Assembly (NCBI RefSeq): GCF_019393635.1
Contig: NC_057861.1
Coordinates: 542,820,211 to 542,884,210, forward strand
Direction: 5' to 3'
Origin: Dromiciops gliroides
Taxonomy: Eukaryota > Chordata > Mammalia > Microbiotheria > Microbiotheriidae
Length of the DNA stretch: 64,000 nucleotides
Under the pieces are notes generated by a model that was not told the DNA's origin, did not search any database, and was given only the letters and a program-made list of their open reading frames with translations. This document shows, piece by piece, positions 42,311-54,255 of this stretch; within the stretch, counting starts at the first letter, position 1; every line of letters starts with the position of its first letter. Both the position numbers and the translations under genes were made by a program.

Positions 42311-43900
42311 TTCCAAGTTATTTTCTCCATGTTCAGGACCCAGCTCACCATCTTTCTCTCCAACTCCTAAACTTATAACAGGAGACTTTAAGATCAGTAT
42401 AGATTCTCCCTCAAGCTCCCTACTGTCCCAATTGCTCACTTTTCTTAAATCCTAAGACCTACTCTTTATCTCCACCTCAGCCACCCATAGGGATGGTCTC
42501 ACATAGTATATCTCACTATTAACCCACAAGTAACCCACTACCCTTTTTAGAAACTCTGGCAATCCCTTATCTGACCATAACCTCCTATCATTCTATATGT
42601 CTCTACGTCCCCTCTTAAACCTATTATTTGCCCTCATTGAGACCTCCAGTTCCTCTTTCCTCAACTTTTTCAGGCCATAGCCCCTGCTCTGACTTCGCTC
42701 CCCATGCCCCAACCCCCACTCCCCACTCCCCACTCCCAACACACAACTCAATACTTAGACATTTCAATTATTCATCTGTCTCTGTGGATGAATCCCTTGC
42801 CTCTTTATTCTCTCCTGCCTCTTGTTTTCCTAACCCTGGATTACTCTTCCACGCCTCCTTTTCTCATCAGCCATTAAATGCAGCTGAAAAAAATCTTACA
42901 ACTGTACTCACTGGGTACCTTACAAACTGATGTTATCTAACTTCAACTCACCATAGCCTCATTTTAATTATTCCCTATCTCACTCCTGTCTAAAACCTCT
43001 TAACTCCTCAAGCCTCACTCCCTCTAAAGACCTTGCCTCTTACTTTATTGAGAAAATTGTGGCTTCTTCTCCCATTATATTCATCTCAGAAACTTTTAAC
43101 ATAATCTCACAAGATTTCTTCATTTACCCTAGTGTGACAAGGAGATAGCCAATGCCTCTATATGTAAACTTGATCACATTCCCTCCCATTTTCTCCAGCA
43201 GATCATATCCTAAATCCACTTTTTCTTTCAATCTAATCCTTGCTTGACTTCATCTGGGGAAATCTAGACTTTTTTGGGAAGCGGTGTTTGTTGTTGCATT
43301 TGTTTCTTAGTTTGATTTGTTGTTAGTTTGTTTCTTAGGAATAAGGATTCTCTGTGTTTCTGTCTCTATGTCTCTGTCTCTCATATCTTGGTCCTCTCTG
43401 TCTACTGGTACCTTCCCTACTGCCTTCAAAGTCTCCCTCATGCTTAAAAAAAAAGTAACTAGACTACTCTCTTTTCAAGCTATTGCACTACATCTCTCTT
43501 TTTTTTTTTTTAGCTAAACTTCTAAGGGTATGTGTGGGGGTGAGGGGTGGGAAGTGGGGGTGGGAAGTAGGAAGGCTGTCTATACTCATTACCTCCATTT
43601 CCTTTCAGTCATCAACCCTTTGCAGTCTGGCTTTTGACTTCATCATTCAATTGAACCTTATTCTCATTGGCTGGATCATCATCCATATTATGCCCCTTAA
43701 TGATGAGTGTTCACCTTGGTTCTGTCCTGGGCCACCCTCTCTTCTCTCTATATACTATTTCTCTTGGTAACTTCACCAGCTCTCATGGGTTTAATATCTA
43801 TGCAGATGATTCCCACCTCTAGATATATCCAGCTCCAGTCTTTCCCTTGAGCTTTTAGTCCCTTATCACTATTTGTCTACTGGACACTTCATTTCTTTTC

Positions 43901-44041
43901 TTTTGGTGAGGCAATTGGGGTTAAGTGACTTGCCCAGGATCACACAGCTAGTAAGTTGTCAAGTGTCTGAGGCAGGATTTGAACTCAGGTCCTCCTGACT
44001 CCAGGACCAGTGCTCTATCTACTGTGCCACCTAGCTGCCCC
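43901..44041 (-). mobile_element. Marsupial CORE-SINE (WSINE-like)
   Basis: Antisense copy flanked by 'ctggacacttcattt' and 'ttggacatttcaaa', inserted within the L2. Confidence 0.9.
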
Positions 44042-44318
44042 ATATTGGACATTTCAAACTGGCTGTCCCACAGAAATCTCAAACCCAACTGTCTAAAACT
44101 GAACTTGCCTTTCCCCCAAAAACCTGTTCTCTTCTAAACTTTTGTATTTCTGTTGAAGCTTTTTATTGTTGTTGTTCAGTCATTTCTGTTGTGTTCAACT
44201 CTTCCTGACCCCATTTGGAGTTTTCTTGTCAAAGATACTGGAGTGGTTTGCCATTTCCTTCTCCAGTTCATATTACAGATAAGGAAACTGAGGCAAATAG
44301 TTTAAAGTGACTTGGCCG

Positions 44319-44490
44319 GGGCAGCTAGGTGGCGCAGTGGATAGAGCACCGGCCCTGGATTCAGGAGGACCTGAGTTCAAATCCGACCTCAGACACTTAA
44401 CACTTACTAGCTGTGTGACCCTGGGCAAGTCACTTAACCCCAATTGCCCCACCAACCCCCCCCCCCAAATAAAAGCAAAAAATAAATAAA
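44319..44490 (+). mobile_element. Young CORE-SINE nested in an older SINE
   Basis: Full sense copy with a target duplication AAAGTGACTTGGCC (44305-44318 and about 44502), followed by C-run and AAAT tail. Confidence 0.92.
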
Positions 44491-44599
44491 TAAAGTGACT
44501 TGGCCACCTTCACATACCTAGTAAGTTGGATTTGAACTCTGGAAGTTGGATTTGAACTCTGAGGTTGGATTTGAACTCAGGAAGATGTCTTCTTTTTAA

Positions 44600-45540
44600 A
44601 AAATTGGTATTGGTATTTTGGTAGTATTTTATTTTCCAATTACATGTAAAGATTGTTTTTAACATTCATTTTTTTTCTTCTTTTTTTGTGGGGCAACAAG
44701 GGTTAAGTGACTTGCCTAGGGTCACACAACTAGTACGTGTCAAGTGTCTGAAGCCGGTTTTGACCTCAGGTCCTGCTGAATCCAGGACTGGTGCTTTATC
44801 TACTGCACCACCTAGCTGCCCCCTAACATTTATTTTTGTAAGATTTTGAGTTCCAAATTTTTCTCCCTCCCTTCCTGCCTTCCCTTTACTCCAAGGTGAC
44901 AATGCGTACAATCATGTTATACATATTTCTATATTAGTAAAAGGAGAATCAGAACAAAAGAGAAAAACCACAAGAAAGAAAAAATAACAACAAATAAAGT
45001 GAAAATAGTATACTTTGATCTGCATTCAGACTCCATAGTTCTTTTTCTGAATGTGGAGAGAATTTTCCATCATATTGTCCTGAATCATTGTACTGCTGAG
45101 AAGAGCCAAGTCTATCACAGTTGATCATCACACAATGTTGCTGTTACTGTATACGATGTTCTCCTGGTTCTGCTCACTTCACTCAGCATGAGTTCATGTA
45201 AGTCTTTCAAGGTTTTTCTGAAATCTGCCTGCTCATCATTTCTTATAGCACAATAATATCCCATCGCATTCATGTACCACAGCTTGTTCAGCCATTCCCC
45301 AATTGATGGGCATCCCTTCAATTTCCAATTCTTTGCCACCACAAAAAGCTGCTATATTTTTGTACATGTGGGTCCTTTTCCCTTTTTTATCATCTCTTTG
45401 GAATACAGACCCAGCATGGTATTCTGGGTCAAAAGGTATGCACAATTTTATAGCCCTTTGGGCATAGTTCCAAATTGCTCTCCAGAATGGATAGATCAGT
45501 TCACAACTCTACCAACAATGTATTAATGTTCCAATTTTCC
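44600..45540 (-). mobile_element. LINE-1 3' end insertion
   Basis: Antisense L1 3' UTR ('ccaattacatgtaaagattg') and ORF2 C-terminal region up to 'aatgttccaattttccctc'. The flanks 'gaagatgtcttctt' and 'gaagatgagtcttctt' look like its target duplication. It carries a SINE at 44670-44822. Confidence 0.75.
44670..44822 (-). mobile_element. Marsupial CORE-SINE (WSINE-like)
   Basis: Antisense copy within the L1 3' UTR, with 'taacattcatttttt' and 'taacatttatttttg' on its sides. Confidence 0.9.
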
Positions 45541-46370
45541 CTCAGAAGATGAGTCTTCTTGACTACAGGCCTGGCATTCTATCTATCCACTGTGCCACCT
45601 AGCTGCCCCTGGTAAAGCTACCACTAACCTCTCAATTTCCCAGAATCTTGGCATTCTGCTGGACTCCTCAGAATCCCTCACCCCATGTATTCAATCAGTT
45701 GCCAAATGCTGCCATTTAAAATTTCATATCTCTTGCATCAGATCCTTTCTGTTCATTCATATAGCTACCACCTTAGCTCAGTCCCTTATCACCTCTCACC
45801 TAGATTATTGTAACAGCCTCCTAATTGGTCTTCCTACCTCAAGCCTCTCAGGAATAAATCCTGGACCTTGTTCACAATGCCCTCTTCTTCCCACTTTCTC
45901 TACTTTCCTCTGTGTTTGATAAACACACAGAATACCTTCTTTAGGAAGATACAGGAACCAGGAAAATTTCCCTAATTTGATTGGAGGTGGGGTAGGGGGT
46001 AGCATACCTTATAATCATAGAATATGAAAGTTGGGAAGAGACCCCCAGAAGTCATTTAGTTCTACCTATATCTGAACAGGAAACTCCTCTACAATTTTTT
46101 TTTTTAAACCAGGGGCCACCATATAAGGACAAACCAAACAATTACATTAAAGGGTATTGAAACTCCATTCCACCAACTACTATTTAACTTCAAACCAGTT
46201 ACTCTCCAACATATTGAGACATGGAAAACAGAGCCAAGACAAGACATTTTATACATCAGAGGCAAGATTTGAAAATTATGCTATTCTGTTTTTGCTTACT
46301 TGAGTTTAATTGTCACAAAATAAGACCTATGTGCCATGGAGAGTTTTCTGGCATTAAAATTATGTACCTT

Positions 46371-46462
46371 TGGGGCGGGGCAATGAGGGTTACACAGCTA
46401 GTAAGTGTCTGAGGCAGGATTTGAACTCAGGTCCTCCTGAATCCAGGGTCAAGCTGTCCCCT
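46371..46462 (-). mobile_element. CORE-SINE, partial
   Basis: 'ggggcggggcaatgagggtt' jumps to 'acacagctagtaagtgtctg' and ends after 'cctgaatccagggtcaagct'. Internal deletions are obvious. Confidence 0.8.
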
Positions 46463-48395
46463 GTGCCTTTATTTTTTAAAAGAAATATTAAATGTGCCTT
46501 TTAGTATACACACCCCAACCCACTCATTTGGCTATCTGTTGGTCATAGCCTTCAGCAAAAATGTTAAACATCTAGAAACTTTCCCTCACCTTTTCCTGAT
46601 ATACTTTTTTAAAAGTGGATACTTCATACCCTGAAACAAAAGTGTAGAACCCCATCTAATTTTTAGAAATTGCCTAAATTATTCCTCTTTCCCTTCAAAC
46701 ATTTGACTCTGTTATGTGCAAGGCTATAATATTCTCAGTGGGTAGAAGGCTATTTGTTTTCCCAGGATATTAATCATTTTAGGAACCTGATGACTAGGAA
46801 ATCTAGGAATAATTCATTATAAAACTGATTGTGAAAAACCTTTTTAAAAACCACAAAACCTGATTGTGTCAGGTCCTTTCCCACTATTTTGTTGGCTTTA
46901 CTGGTACATTTTAAATCCAGAATAAGACCCCCCACCCCATCCACTTTAATGTTCCTATATGGCAAAGTCATTTTCCTTTGTCTTTCCAATAGCTTCCAAT
47001 CTTTACTCAGAAAGCCTTGGATTTCAAGCTATGCACCTGCTATGTGTTATTTTTTACTTTGAAAATTACTGCAATTTTAAAATCAGAGTTTCAATCACCA
47101 GAGGGCTGCATGCGATTCCCCAGATCGATATCAAAGCTTTTGAAAAGTGTAAAGCCTTCCTCCTGGAGGTCATAGGTTTGGTAGCAATCCAAAAGAATCA
47201 GCAGATCCCCCTCACCCCCACCCCTAACCATGTATAGTCAGGGAATTTTAAATATCACTGTTGGCATATCCTCCTTTCATTTCAGCAGGCAGCAGCAGCA
47301 GCAGCACCAAAACAAATAAAGCGATCCTGAAAACCAAGTTGTGGTGGGTAGCTTAGAAACCTCTCGTCATTGTTTAAAATCAAATAATGATCTTCTTTAG
47401 GAGTAATTCACTCTCCTGCTGAATGCTTCCAGGTATAACAATATGGGACTGTTTCAAATGGAAATTTAGTGAGCATGCTCTTTTATAGATTCCTTTGTTG
47501 CCCAGCCTCATGGCTTCAAGCTAGAAGCTTATTCCCCAAAGGAGGTTTTTGTTAAACGCAGGTATTGCTGAAAGCCTGCATTGTGTACCAAATTCTGATT
47601 CTGAAGCTCTCTAGGAAATAGTGATTTCCTTTTCACTGGAATTGGTGTAGCTGCTAAATGACCTGTGCAGGGTGGGGGATGGGGGGGGTGGAGGGAAAGT
47701 GGAGAAGGGGAGGAATACATAAATACTTACACACTCACATGTTCACCCACAATATAGTTTAATCTTCTGGGAAGGTTTACACTGGTAGTTGAAGTTTGTG
47801 GGGTTTTGCTTGTAAATTTCCTGATGCCATGGCTATTGTTACACCCTTAATTGAGGATTATTTTAGCCTAATCAGGTTTAAGTTTACAAATATGGTTTAT
47901 GGGACTATGTTATCATCTAGAAATTATTTTTAAAATGCTTAAATGGTATTGGAGATTATGTAACTAGGTTTAATTGCCCATTATTGAATAAAATCAGTAC
48001 AGTTCTAACTAACTACTTAGTAGTTAGTTAACAAGACATTGCTGCCAGTTTATGGGAAAGATGCTTTCCTTGCTGCTCAGCAGGTGTCCTAGGTTTAATT
48101 TAAGATTCCTGTCTCTCCCTCAGAGACCTACAAGGGGGTATTAGTAGGCTATGGGGACTCAGCTTTCAGAGAAGGAAAGGGAATTAATTACTCACACTGT
48201 GTGATAATGCTCTCTTGCCCCAGTTAAAAAGCAAAATGGTAACTTCTGGTCTTTATAAGGACCACAAATACAGTTATTTTAGTGGTTTCGAGTCAGTAGT
48301 TTTATCTGTAACTCCAGGACTGAGAACCGAAGCTCTCCCTTTGCATGGGTTTAAACTTGGGGGCTCCTTACTAATGATATTCCCTGGCTTGTGCC
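46463..48395. other. Low-repeat block, possibly single-copy
   Basis: Nearly 2 kb with no LINE, SINE or LTR that I recognise and balanced composition. A short (CAG)n lies at about 47286-47305. The part at about 47400-47670 is the best candidate for a conserved non-coding element, because it is the longest stretch here without low complexity. No coding exon is evident. Confidence 0.35.
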
Positions 48396-48398
48396 CCC

Positions 48399-48905
48399 TG
48401 TGAATGTCAGAATTTGAATTATGTCTAGATCTCTGTGAGAGAAAACAATCCTTTTCTGAATAATTCTCTGGAACTCAGCATCAATGTGACAAAGGCTCTT
48501 TTATTTCCTTTTTGTGAGGAGGCACCCTAGTGTACAGCTAGTGGGTGCAAAGAAAGGGGTCCTCGAAGGCCCTGTTTTATACCCTAGTCCCTAATGTGAA
48601 TGGACCCTCCCCTTTGTCATCATTGGTCCGATTATTCAAGGGTTACAATCTACTTGCAAATCAGAACACAGTATTCCCATCCTTCTTCCTTATACGGGCA
48701 TAACTCAGGAGTGGACCTTATTCTTCTTTATATGGACACAACTCCAGAGCGGACCTTATTGAGACCAGGGTTCCTTGAACCATGTGATTTTGTTAGCCAG
48801 AGTGGGAGGAGGGGATCTAAGACCTTTGTCCTAAAAACAGGTCAGGAGGAGTATGATTGACTGTTATATCTTCATTGAGAGGAGACAACTACCCATTTTC
48901 TCACA
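48399..48905 (-). mobile_element. Possible LTR
   Basis: It starts TGTGAATGTC and ends TTTTCTCACA, with 'tttatttcc' and GC-rich U3-like sequence in between. No matching 4-bp duplication was found, and no other copy is in the window. Confidence 0.4.
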
Positions 48906-49539
48906 GTCTCCAAAAAAATAGGTGAAGGGCCTTCAAATCCCATACATGCATTCAAGCTAACAACATTATCAAATACAGGACAGAAATTATTTAACCCAAT
49001 AAAAAATACAAGAAATCTTGTACCCAAGTCCTTAGAAAATCAAAACACCTCTCATTCTCTCTTTTCTCTTAGTCTCCACAAGGATACTGTCCTCAAGATT
49101 TATGGCAGTCCCCTGAGTGTCATTCAGGGTTGCTAAAGAGTCATGTATCCCACTGTGAACCCTACTTTTCCTGGGGTTAATAGAGATGCCCCAAACTTAT
49201 TGCACTACCCTGCAGGTCCATCCTACCTTGAGAGAAACAAGAGTTGATAGGGAGTTCACCCTTATTCCCTGAAAGTTCCTTAGCTTTGGCTCCTTCGTGG
49301 ACTGAGAATTCTAACACTTAGTCCTTTTCCATTAATCTGCCACTGCTGCTGTCAACTTGCAATGAGCTAGTATTTCCCTGCTTAGCCCAGGAACTCATTG
49401 TTATGAAAGAACTCTTCCCATCCAGGAGGTTTGGTCCTAGAATTCTTCTGCCTGTCCAACATGCCCTCCATTGTTCTGTCACTATTTTTTCCACTGATGC
49501 TGTCTTGCAGTGATATGGCTCCTGGCTCATCCCAAGAAA

Positions 49540-50103
49540 CCCCTAACTTACTCTCCTTAACTATCTATGCCTCCTTCCTCTATTAAGAGTAGAGTGGGGG
49601 GCAGCTAGGTGGCGCAGTGGATAGAGCACCAGCCCTGGAGTCAGGAGTACCTGAGTTCAAATCCGGCCTCAGACACTTAACACTTACTAGCTGTGTGACC
49701 CTGGGCAAGTCACTTAACCCCAATTGCCCCACTAAAAAAAAAAAAAAGAGTAGAGTGGGCCCTGAAGATCAGTGTGCTCTGGCAGAAATAAAGTTCTAAC
49801 TGCCTACTCAAGGTTCTAGGGGCTTCAAGATGGAGACCAGTGGGATGGCTTCTTCCTAATTTTTCAGGAAGTGAAGAATGGTTTAAACATTGCCTAAGGT
49901 TAGAAATCAACAAGTGAACCCAGGAAAGATCATGAAGTGCTTCTGGGAGTGTGCATAATGAGTGAGGGAGAGAGGATGGGAATGAAGCCCAACCACTCTG
50001 GGAGGCCACCTACCGCCCTGCTCCTGCCACTGCTCCTGCTACTCTAAGAGTGCAGCACTGGAAAAGACTGTAGCTGAACTAAGTTTAGTTACATGGAGGC
50101 TCC
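49540..50103 (+). repeat. Inverted duplication, left arm
   Basis: From CCCCTAACTTA to ATGGAGGCTCC this segment is repeated in reverse complement at 51450-52026, including a SINE at the same place. Differences are scattered single bases and short indels. The spacer is 1346 bases. Confidence 0.92.
49600..49747 (+). mobile_element. CORE-SINE within the inverted repeat
   Basis: Full sense copy flanked by AGAGTAGAGTGGG on both sides. The same insertion with the same duplication is in the other arm, so it predates the duplication. Confidence 0.93.
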
Positions 50104-50285
50104 AAGCTAGTGAGTGAAGGTCTTCTGGCCTCCAAGTGTAGAGCTCTATCTCAAGCCCACCTAACTGCCAAGACTATAAAGACTCTATCTGTCTGAGCAG
50201 CTTTGTAACCCTGGACAAGCCACTTAACCTTTATCTGTAAAATGGGAAATAGCACCTATCTCTCCAGGTTTTTGTGAGGGTAAAA

Positions 50286-50540
50286 TGTTATGTTGTTTCA
50301 GTCATGACTGACTCTTCATGACCCCTTTTGAGGTTTTCTTGGCAAAGATCCTGGAGTGGTTTGCCATTTTCTTCTCCATGTTATTCTACAGATGGGGAAA
50401 CTGAGGCAAACAGGGTTAAGTGACTTGCCCAGGGTCACAAAACTAGTTAAGTGTCTGGGATCAGATTTGAACCCAGGGAACCCAGAGAAGAGTTTTCTTG
50501 ACTACAAGACCAGTCTACTGTACCAACTAGCTATCCTGAG
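50286..50540 (-). mobile_element. MAR1-like CORE-SINE (long form)
   Basis: Antisense: 'tgttgtttcagtcatgactg', 'cctggagtggtttgccattt', 'gttaagtgacttgcccaggg', 'ctactgtaccaactagctat'. It lies in the spacer between the inverted arms. Confidence 0.85.
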
Positions 50541-50964
50541 GATAAAATGAGGATAAAATGAGGTAATGAGTGTTTTTGCAAACTTTAAAGGGCTATATGC
50601 TTGCTAGCTAATAATAGTTATCAAACCTAGGTAGAAACAAAGGGGAGAAAAGTTGCCTGAGGCCACTGCCTCCTGTTGGTCTTACTCCCACTCAGCAAAT
50701 CTCCTCCTATCAGAAAACTACTGGCTCTGTTCAGGACAGTCCAGACTGTCCCTTCTTTGAAGGAATTATAATAATATGTATCAATAAAATCTCTTTTGTT
50801 CGGCTCACACTCCCAGTTGATATTCACTGAGATTAGACAGTCTATTGCCCTCCCCCCACCCCTTCATATCTGGGCAACCATAGCTTCCCTTTTCAACTGT
50901 ATTCAGGACACGAACAGCAAATAATTTCATAGAGAAACCAGTTTCTTTTTAAAATACATGCCAA

Positions 50965-51275
50965 CTGGCCAGCTAGATGGTACAGTGGATAAAGCACCAG
51001 CCCTGGGTTAAGGAGGAACTAAATTCAAATCTGGACTCAGACACTTGACACTAGCTGTGTGACCCTGGGCAAGTCACTTAACCCTCATTGCCCCACAAAA
51101 CAAAAACAGAACATCAAGCAGCTAGGTTGCACAGAGGATAAAACACTGGCCCTGGATTCAGGAGGATCTGAGTTCAAATCTGGCCTCAGACACTTGACAC
51201 TTACCAGCTGTGTGCCCCTGGGCAAGTCACTTAACCCTCACTGCCCTGCAAAAACAACAAAACAAAACAAAAATG
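50965..51275 (+). mobile_element. Two CORE-SINEs in tandem
   Basis: Two sense copies follow head to tail: 50970-51112 and 51116-51275. 'aaaatacatgccaact' occurs before the first and after the second, so the outer target duplication encloses both. The second probably inserted into the tail of the first. Confidence 0.88.
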
Positions 51276-51449
51276 AAAATACATGCCAACTACAGAGAGA
51301 AAGTCTTAAAGAGCTGAAGATTCAGGCTATAGCATATATATATATATAGTATGATGCCCATAGCAATTTATGGGACATGGAAATAGGAGCATCCCCAGTT
51401 TCATTTTTTGCAGGCATGAATGGATAGATATTCTGCATCCTGCTCCATG

Positions 51450-51801
51450 GAGCCTCCATGTAACTAAACTTAGTTCAGCTACAGTCTTTTCCAGTGCTGC
51501 ACTCTTAGAGTGGCAGGAGCAGTGGCAGGAGCAGGGCGGTAGGTGGCCTCCCAGAGTGGTTGGGCTTCATTCCCATCCTCTCTCCCTCACTCATCATGCA
51601 CGCTCCCAGAAGCACTTCATGATCTCTCCTGGGTTCACTTGTTGACTTCTAACCTTAGGCAATGTTTAAGCCCTTCTTCACTTCCCGAAAAATTAGGAAG
51701 AAACCATCCCACTGGTCTCTATCTTGAAGCCCCTAGAACCTTGAGTAGGCAGTTAGAACTTTATTTCTGCCAGAGCACACTGATCTTCAGGGCCCACTCT
51801 A

Positions 51802-51832
<31 letters not shown>

Positions 51833-52026
51833 AGTGAGACAATTGGGGTTAAGTGACTTGCCCAGGGTCACACAGCTAGTAAGTGTTAAGTGTCTGAGGC
51901 TGGATTTGAACTCAGGTACTCCTGACTCCAGGGCCGGTGCTCTATCCACTGAGCCATCTAGCTGCCCCCCACTCTACTCTTAATAGAGGAAGGAGGCATA
52001 GATAGTTAAGGAGAATAAGTTAGGGG
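51450..52026 (-). repeat. Inverted duplication, right arm
   Basis: Reverse complement of 49540-50103. The poly-T of its SINE is longer than the matching poly-A in the left arm, and a few bases differ (for example TTATTCTCC versus TTACTCTCC at the outer end). The 146-codon frame here is repeat-derived. Confidence 0.92.
51806..51968 (-). mobile_element. CORE-SINE within the inverted repeat
   Basis: Antisense partner of the SINE at 49600-49747, flanked by the same CCCACTCTACTCT duplication. Confidence 0.93.
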
Positions 52027-52605
52027 CAATAGGCAGACACTTAGTAAGTTGCATTTGAGACCTCCTCCTCTCATGTGCTTTCCATCTTCTGGCTCCCACC
52101 AGATCCTGGCTACCTCCAGATGACACTGTACACCTGGCCATCCTAACACATACCTTTAACTCCCTGGCCCAGGTCAGAGAGATAGAATACTATTCATTCC
52201 CATGCCACTTCTAGACTGACCTTCTACCAACATAACTCAGTAACCTCTCATGCTTTGAAGATCACGCTATCCAAATTTATCCCCTAATCTAGATCTTAAT
52301 GGCTGTTTAATCTTCCAACCTACAGGACATTCTCCCTGTAATAAACTTTTTAAAAATTATGACCATAAGCACTAAAAGAAAAGCATGTTCAAACATAAAG
52401 CAGAACATAAAGATAAAATAAATAAAACTATGAATTGACATTTCATAGTGCTTGCTTTAAAAAATGAATATAATAAATTCTACACATTACTTTCAAAACT
52501 GTCTTGCTTGTTTGTGTTTCTTTATGAATTTCCTCTGTTCTATGCATTTTATTTTTAATCTTTCATTTTATCTTATTTTTCAATTAATATGCATGCATTC
52601 ATTCA
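52027..52605. other. No recognised feature
   Basis: Mixed to AT-rich sequence without a gene or a repeat family that I can name. Confidence 0.35.
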
Positions 52606-52609
52606 TTCA

Positions 52610-53388
52610 TTCAATTTATTTTATTTTTTCCAGTTACATGTAAGGGTAGTTTTCAATATTCATTTTCATAAGATTTAGAGTTCCAAATTTTTCTCCCTCC
52701 CTCCCTTTCCTCCCCCCTCCACAAGACATCAACCAATCTGATATAGGTTATATATGTACAATCCACAAGTGCTCTTTTTATCAATTCTTTCTATGGGGGT
52801 GGATAGTATGCTTCCTCATTAGTCCCTTGGGATTGTCTTGGATCATTGTATTGCTGAGAGTAGTTAAGTCATTCACAACTGCTCATCCAACAAAACTACT
52901 GTCACTATGTATAATGTCCTCCCAGTTCTGCTCACTTCACTATACATCAGTTCATATGAGTCTTTCCAGGTTTTTCTGGGATCATCCTGTTTGTCATTTC
53001 TTATATAGCACAATACCATTCCACTACAATCATATACCACAGCTTCTTCAGTCATTCCTCAACAGATGGACTTTCCCTTGATTCCCAATTCTCAGCCACC
53101 ACAAAGAGTTGCTATAAATATTTTTTGTACAATTTTCCCCCTTTTCTCTTTTTCATGATTACTATTGTTAACTGTTTCCCTCCATCCTATTCCATTCCCC
53201 ATGATATTTACTCTATTATCTATCCTCTTTCACCCTATCATTCTTCAAAAGGGATTTGCTTCTGTCTATCCCCTCTCCCCATCTGCCCTCCCTTCTTTTG
53301 CCCCTCTCTCTTTATCCCCTTCCCCTCCTATTTTCCTGCAGGGTTAGATAGATTACTCCACCCAATTGAGTGTGTATGTTGTTCCTTC
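52610..53388 (-). mobile_element. LINE-1 3' end
   Basis: Antisense 3' UTR ('ccagttacatgtaagggtag', CT-rich block, 'gatataggttatatatgtac') and the ORF2 end region up to about 53120, followed by pyrimidine-rich sequence. A solo LTR then interrupts, and L1 ORF1-type sequence follows beyond 54260. Most of ORF2 is absent, so either two L1s adjoin or one is internally deleted. Confidence 0.65.
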
Positions 53389-53812
53389 TGTAAGGATTGG
53401 AATGACGCCACCTGCTGGAGAGCTACTGTAGGAAAGCTCCGCCATGAGGAGAAGGCATCCGAAGGCAAACCATGTGGTCAAGGTCTTTGGCATCAGGAAG
53501 TGATGTTTGCTCTTGGGTACTGTCTATCAAGGCTACCAGCTAATCAACTTGAGGAGCCTCCCATTTCTGAGAGGAGGACACAAAGGAGGAAATGGATGCT
53601 GGCAGAGGGCTTTTTCCTCTTTTGGTTCCTGACCTCGCTATGGTGGGTCAGATGATGGGTTCTCTTAGAAATAGTTAGATTTTTACCTTTTCTCTGATCC
53701 TAATGCTCTTTAATAAATACTTAAACACTTAAATATTCTTGCTAAAGTTTATAATTTATTGGGACCACTCATTAGATTTTAGATAGTATAGCTAGAATTT
53801 TAGCCCCTTACA
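53389..53812 (+). mobile_element. Solo LTR, TSD CTTC
   Basis: TGTAAGGATTGG...AGCCCCTTACA, flanked by CTTC at 53385-53388 and 53813-53816. Blocks such as 'gacgccacctgctggaga' and 'gctagaattttagcccc' match the reverse of the LTR at 27097-27470. A polyadenylation signal AATAAA lies near 53712. A 176-codon frame runs through it by chance. Confidence 0.88.
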
Positions 53813-54146
53813 CTTCCTTGAGACAATTCTGATGAGACTAAGGTCTTTAAGACAATTCTGATGAGTGTTAGTCTTATTTACTGCCCATATTAAATAGATT
53901 ACTCCACCTACTTGTGTGTGTGTGTGTTAATCCCTCCTTGAGGCAACTCTGATGAGATTAAGGTCTTTGAGCCTATTCTGATGAGTGTAAAATTCATTTA
54001 CTGCCCTGTTCCTCCCCCATCTCTTCCCCCACTCCATAAGACCTTTCCTGTTTCTTTCATGTGGGATTTTACCCCATGCTACCACTGCCCTTCCCCCTCC
54101 CCCAGTGCATTCCTCCTACCCCTCAATTTTACCCTAAAGATGTCAT

Positions 54147-54255
54147 CATGGGGCAGCTAGGTAACACAGTGGACAAAGCATCCACCCTAGACCCAGGGAG
54201 ATCCCAGCCAAAACCCGGCCTCAGACACAAGACACCTACTGCACAACCCCAGGTA
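54147..54255 (+). mobile_element. Decayed CORE-SINE
   Basis: 'ggggcagctaggtaacacag' and 'ggcctcagacacaagacacc' are recognisable, with many CpG-type and other changes. Confidence 0.7.

Larger units (their letters stand above)
44158..45610 (-). mobile_element. MAR1-like CORE-SINE split by two insertions
   Basis: The 3' half (antisense) is at 44158-44318 ('ttgttgttgttcagtcattt', 'actggagtggtttgccattt'). It resumes at about 44502-44598 with 'aaagtgacttggccacc' and three near-copies of 'gttggatttgaactc', and ends at 45541-45610 with 'tctatccactgtgccaccta'. A younger SINE (44319-44490) and an L1 3' end (44600-45540) sit inside it. Confidence 0.75.
42310..45850 (+). mobile_element. LINE-2 relic, split by insertions
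   Basis: Sense L2 blocks in order: endonuclease/RT-like sequence from about 42340 to 43260, the RT block 'ccttggttctgtcctgggcc' near 43712 with 'ggtttaatatctatgcagat' (the Y-A-D motif region), then 'ccacagaaatctcaaaccca' near 44068, and a final part after 45610 with 'ttcagtcagttgccaaatgc' style sequence. It is interrupted by SINEs and an L1 3' end at 43901-45610. No open frame is kept. Confidence 0.55.

Noticed and set aside
51543..51983. 146-codon plus-strand frame
   Set aside because: Lies across the inverted repeat arm and its SINE; the mirrored 99-codon frame at 50009-49710 is the same sequence, so it is repeat-derived.
53125..53655. 176-codon plus-strand frame
   Set aside because: Spans pyrimidine-rich L1 sequence and a solo LTR boundary; no single gene could cover both.
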